Below the pieces are notes generated by a model. It was not told where the DNA came from and ran no database searches. It saw nothing but the letters and a program-made list of their open reading frames with translations. A stretch of DNA of 64,000 nucleotides, taken from Chondrus crispus (taxonomy: Eukaryota; Rhodophyta; Florideophyceae; Gigartinales; Gigartinaceae). Both the position numbers and the translations under genes were made by a program. The stretch covers positions 117,180 through 181,179 of the forward strand of contig NW_005179020.1 in assembly GCF_000350225.1 (NCBI RefSeq), given 5' to 3'. The stretch's first letter is position 1. Each line of letters opens with the position of its first letter. Positions 61,910-64,000 of this stretch are shown piece after piece.

Positions 61910-63532
61910 AGCTGAGTCAACAGGAGCGGGCGGACTGGGGACGCTGGGGTGGGGCGAAGGGCGGCGAGGGCGGCGCGCGTGGCAGGAGCGCTGAGATCCG
62001 CCAGTGGCTTAGCCTTGAGGGCCGACATGGCTCGGCCGTATTGAGCCTCAGAGGCGAGACGCATAGCGCGCGCGATGCGTCGGCGCGACGAGGTGGAGGA
62101 CTGGGAACGACGGGTATGGCGGGTGTGCCAGTCCAAATCGGCTTGATGTGCTGCGAGGGCTTCGTGCCACAAGGCAGGCCATTGTCTGCCCGTGGAAGCG
62201 CGGCGGATACGTTGGCGGAGGGCGTGATGCTGACCGGTACGCGAGCGCCAGCCGGGTTCTCCGCGAAAGGATTGGCGGAGGACGGCGACTGGGAGAAGAT
62301 GGAGGTGAAGGAAGTCGCGGTGAGTGTCATCCGGGGCCGTGGTGGCCGCTGCGGCACGAACCATCTTGATGAGAAGGAGGTGAGGCTATGCAGGCAGGAG
62401 GCAGAGATGGAAGAGAATACCTGGGACGCGCGGAACGGGCATAGAAGTAGGTCGCGCACAGATGGGAGAGACAGGGAGGGAGAGGAGGAGGAGGAATGCG
62501 GGCTGGGAGCGAGCGCTGGCAGCTGAGACGAGGGCGTCGCAGCGGACGACAGGGATGGTTGACTCATTGTGATGATGTGGGGTGCGGCATCGGGACTGCA
62601 ACGGATGAGAAAGAGGGACTACGGTGGCGGCGAGCCGTTGGGAGGGTGGCAGAGATGGAGAGGGGACGTTTGCGTAGGACATTGGGGGCTGCGAAGGGGT
62701 CGGGTTGGTCTCGAAGAGGCGGGAAGGTGGGAAGCGCGGCAGAAATGGTGGAGGGGGAAACCGTAGGGTGGTCGGACGAGGTAGGAGGGGAGGAAGGGGG
62801 AGGCGGGAGCGCGGAGGGGAGGGGCGGGGGTGGGGGAAGTCGCGGATGGCACACGCGACAGAGCAGGGGCGTCATGAACATTGACAGCAAAGGTAGGGAC
62901 GACTGAAGCATAGTCCGCAGAGGGCGGAGCAGGAGGCCAAGGGGCAGGAGGACGGGGAGGCGCAGTGTGTGGAGCAGTAGGCGGCGTGGGAGTAGAGGCG
63001 GAGGCAGGCGGAGGAACGATGACGGGAGGGGCGGCGAGAGCGGCAACAGCATGGGCAGAAGCCGGTGACGGAGGAGGAGGAGGCAAGGAGGTAGCAGGCC
63101 GGGAAGGAGCGGAACGACCTTGTGGAGCGGGGGCCCCAGGTGGGGTGTGGCCAGACGGGGGGCGAGTGGTGATCTCGCGGGCTTGATTCGGGAGGGTGAG
63201 GGCCAGTGGGGTGGGGAAATGGGGTGACTCTATATGTGTCGCATGTTGGCCAGTTGTCTCTGGATCAGGGCTGCGACGAGGCCTGTGAGGTGGTGAGAAC
63301 TTGGCTGAGAAGGAAAGCGGACGCTTGCGCAGGAGGTTTGGGGCTTGAGGGGGTGATAGGGGAGCTGAGGAGTCCGGGGGTGTCCGGGAAGCTGATGGGA
63401 CGAAAACAGAAGCAGGTGAAGCGACAGCAGGTGAGGCGGTAGCAGGTGAGGCGGCAGCAGGTGAGGTGGCAGCAGGTGAGGTGGCAGGGCTTGTATCAGG
63501 GGAGGCGTCACTAAGGGATGTACGGAGATGGG
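61910..63532 (-). pseudogene. non-LTR-type RT gene, 5' part (proline-rich)
   Basis: The frame entering G4 from the right ends ...RAMSALKAKPLADLSAPATRAAL...PVRPLLLTQLP. After removal of G4 and one copy of GGGGA it runs on in frame as PSPDITEGQVLRAARDLNP on the left side, which identifies this stretch as the upstream part of the RT protein. Farther 5' it is proline/serine/alanine-rich, twice with a LLRKRPLSFSA-like segment, in more than one frame (63548-62619, 63052-62564). At 63420-63485 a 15-bp repeat (GCAGCAGGTGAGGCG-like) gives (A-x-S-P-A) repeats. It is cut by the LTR at 63533. Confidence 0.65.
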
Positions 63533-64000
63533 TGTGGTATAACCCCAAACGGAAATTCGGAAATTAGATTAGGATTAGATCAGCGACAGTAAGGCACGAG
63601 CCTTACAGCTACGCGCGCACACACGTGTCCCCCACGTGTACGGGACGCGTATTACACGTGGACTGTCAGCCTCGACGGCTGACAGCGTTACAGTGTCGGT
63701 CGACCGGCACTACTGTAGAGTTATGACAGACTACAATGTACATTAAATATGAGCGGACCGCCGGCAGTGGAGGACGACAAGCACGGACTTGTCAAGGATC
63801 CTCCACCTTGGTCCGCCCGCTTACTTTTAGGTATTTCCGTCCGTTTTACCTAGGAGTCGCACCGCGCGCGGGTTGAGGACGCGCGTAGCACGCCCACGAG
63901 CTGGCTCCGCCTCCGCCCGTCGGTACTGGATCGTCACCCAGTACCGCTCCGGGCCGTCGAGGCGTAGAACCGCTCGCGCGTGCGCGCGTCCTCCCCGATC
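63533..64000 (+). repeat. start of another G3-family LTR, runs off the window
   Basis: Begins TGTGGTATAACCCC and follows the G3 LTR to the end of the window with scattered differences and an 8-bp duplication (GGAAATTC repeated near 63556). It could be a solo LTR or the 5' LTR of another element. Confidence 0.88.

Overview
The window is eukaryotic nuclear DNA: a short piece of ordinary gene space (1-3810) followed by about 60 kb of nested transposable elements. A red alga of the Chondrus type would fit (two intron-less host genes back to back, a cyanobacterial-style DHH-CBS protein, dense young Ty3/gypsy and Ty1/copia elements, pogo- and PiggyBac-like DNA transposons). I have no marker gene that proves this, so the taxon is an inference. 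No rRNA, tRNA, CRISPR array or bacterial operon was seen.

Layout. 1-1425: DHH phosphoesterase with two CBS domains, 5' end outside the window. 2365-3684: secreted cysteine-rich protein of unknown function. 3811-6143: pogo/Tigger-like DNA transposon flanked by TA, transposase broken by one frameshift. 6174-6375: short element bounded by 18-bp palindromes. 6541-12198 (G1): complete Ty3/gypsy chromovirus with LTRs that look identical and TSD GTCTT. 12373-19768 (G2, minus strand, TSD ATTTC): older gypsy element carrying, antisense to pol, a reading frame that starts with a near-copy of the histone H3 tail and a second frame resembling a C39-type cysteine peptidase. 20600-24162 and 24407-27043: two diverged, decayed copies of one DNA-transposon family that seems to combine an AT-hook N-terminus, a YqaJ-like nuclease and a PiggyBac-like C-terminus. 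27044-28894: little that can be recognised.

28895-46833 (C1, minus strand, TSD GTTGT): a Ty1/copia element split by a 1.1-kb solo LTR (30555-31666, TSD TGGAC) and by a complete gypsy element G3 (35204-45188, TSD CCGTG). C1 carries a two-finger C2H2 frame between its 5' LTR and gag. 48570-63532 (minus): a reverse-transcriptase gene of non-LTR type, interrupted by gypsy element G4 (50241-61904, TSD GGGGA). G4 has a textbook -1 frameshift signal at its gag-pol junction, four 222-bp tandem repeats and a 640-codon antisense frame. 63533-64000 is the start of another G3-type LTR.

The elements give the relative history: the RT gene and C1 are hosts to later insertions, G4 LTRs differ at roughly 1 percent of sites, G3 LTRs at two sites seen by eye, G1 LTRs at none. 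The most striking content is the accessory coding capacity placed antisense between pol and the 3' LTR in two different gypsy lineages (G2 and G4), above all the H3-tail look-alike in G2, which keeps K4, K14 and K27 but has histidine at K9.
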